Assembly: GCA_949746285.1 (NCBI GenBank)
Contig: CATJZH010000095.1
Span: forward strand, 1 to 5,564
Length of the DNA stretch: 5,564 nucleotides
DNA from: an uncultured Clostridia bacterium
GTDB lineage: Bacteria > Bacillota > Clostridia > TANB77 > CAG-508
Direction: 5' to 3'
Shown here: piece after piece, positions 5,249 through 5,564 of the stretch
Layout of the letters: each line of letters starts with the position of its first letter
Numbering within the stretch: position 1 is the first letter of the stretch
Notes under the pieces: model-generated
Seen by the model: the letters and a program-made list of their open reading frames with translations, nothing else
Database searches by the model: none
Told to the model about the DNA's origin: nothing
Position numbers and translations under genes: made by a program

Positions 5249-5438
5249 TAAAAAACCCCCACGTCTAAGCCGTAAGGTGAAAGAATTTTTATGGACCTGT
5301 ACTCACACAGGTGGGCGCTTCCTAAATACTTGTGGGTTTCTTACATAAATGCAAGCATACACGCCATATCTAGAGCTGAGCTCCCTTTTCCAAAACTTGT
5401 AGGTTCTAAAAATTCAGTCTATACGCACTACGCAGGGA
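5249..5438 (-). ncRNA. Structured non-coding RNA, family not assigned
   Basis: About 190 bases hold no credible reading frame but many pairings. The ends close by CCCTGCGT (5437-5430) with ACGTGGGG (5264-5257), eight pairs, followed at once by six T (5255-5250) as an intrinsic end. Inside are a perfect nine-pair helix GAATTTTTA/TAAAAATTC (5415-5407 with 5291-5283), a six-pair hairpin ACCTGT/ACAGGT (5312-5307 with 5300-5295), a GGAGC/GCTCT hairpin (5384-5372), and a GGCGT/GCGCC helix (5365-5361 with 5318-5314). Four pairs are G-U on the minus strand but A-C on the plus strand, against one the other way, which sets the strand. G+C exceeds the flanks. It is not tRNA, tmRNA, RNase P or SRP RNA by the motifs I know. 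Of stand-alone Firmicutes RNAs, 6S RNA or the raiA-motif RNA are candidates; the branched interior fits a 6S rod less well. The 5' end is approximate. Confidence 0.75.
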
Positions 5439-5479
5439 TTTTTAATATTTATTTCATATTGTATATTTATAATAACATT

Positions 5480-5488
5480 ATTATATCA
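5480..5488 (-). promoter_or_regulatory. Possible extended -10 promoter for the RNA gene
   Basis: TGATATAAT at 5480-5488 is a perfect extended -10 element. The expected -35 window (about 5503-5508) reads GAAAAA, so there is no -35 match. The start would be near 5473, adding an AT-rich 5' segment of about 35 nt before the closing helix of the RNA. AT-rich DNA makes chance -10 matches common. Confidence 0.35.
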
Positions 5489-5490
5489 TA

Positions 5491-5564
5491 CTATTTATTC
5501 TTTTTTTCATTTAATAAATTCTTTTTCTTCTTATGGTCAGGCACAAAGCAAATTATCATACATA
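5491..5564 (-). CDS. C-terminal tail of an upstream gene (possible)
   Basis: One frame is open from the window edge to a TAG at 5491-5493. It encodes 23 residues, CMIICFVPDHKKKKNLLNEK followed by KNK. A hydrophobic piece followed by a lysine-rich end is typical of the cytoplasmic tail of a membrane protein, and the codons are AT-rich like the core genes. The other two minus frames stop within nine codons. The fragment is too short to name; it could be a chance open stretch. Confidence 0.35.
   Translation of the reverse strand, partial: CMIICFVPDHKKKKNLLNEKKNK

Noticed and set aside
5131..5262. 45-codon N-terminal extension of the unknown gene
   Set aside because: The extension runs through the ribosome binding site and the promoter, and its upstream starts have no Shine-Dalgarno.
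5250..5440. T-box, tRNA, tmRNA, SRP or RNase P RNA
   Set aside because: No T-box consensus, no CCA end or cloverleaf, no tag reading frame, and none of the conserved RNase P or SRP core motifs I know are present.
5540..5563. Short minus-strand frame ending in TGA as the tail of an upstream gene
   Set aside because: It gives only eight residues to the window edge; the lysine-rich frame ending at 5491 is longer and more protein-like.
1..5564. CRISPR array, insertion sequence or phage gene
   Set aside because: No regularly spaced direct repeats, transposase, integrase or phage structural gene is visible.

Overview
The window is a stretch of very AT-rich chromosome. Two sampled 60-base lines inside the core genes contain 12 and 14 G+C. 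The organism is a low-GC Gram-positive, most likely an uncultured or gut-type clostridium. That placement rests on whiA, on hemW lying directly ahead of hrcA (a Firmicutes heat-shock layout), on strong Shine-Dalgarno sites and on consensus sigma-A type promoters. The exact taxon cannot be read from the sequence. Every supported gene lies on the minus strand, so transcription runs from high to low coordinates.

Right part (5564 to about 4260), in transcription order: a lysine-rich C-terminal tail of an upstream gene; a structured non-coding RNA of about 190 nt (about 5438 to 5249) ending in a run of T; and, starting two bases past that run, a consensus promoter with an 80-nt leader driving a 266-residue protein of unknown function. 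That gene is about 40% G+C in sampled lines, against about 20-23% in the neighbouring core genes, and is followed by a 34-base palindrome. It looks like an acquired accessory gene placed next to the RNA gene.

Middle part (about 4260 to 3260): a monocistronic unit with a consensus promoter (17-base spacer), a short leader, a single-pass membrane-anchored, predicted extracellular glucosaminidase-like protein, and a strong intrinsic terminator.

Left part (3239 to 1): prmC (release factor glutamine methyltransferase), whiA (sporulation/cell-division type DNA-binding protein), hemW (radical SAM heme chaperone) and the first 40 codons of hrcA (heat-shock repressor). whiA and hemW are 14 bases apart with the hemW ribosome binding site over the whiA stop codon. 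prmC and whiA are separated by about 150 bases filled with stem-loops and a LexA-like half-degenerate palindrome. hrcA has its own consensus promoter followed directly by a degenerate CIRCE operator, so it should start a separate, autoregulated heat-shock operon continuing out of the window.

The most interesting items are the structured RNA, the foreign-looking gene beside it with a possible His/Asp metal-site pattern, the degenerate CIRCE, the terminator that leaves no room for a prmC promoter, and the stem-loop cluster ahead of whiA.
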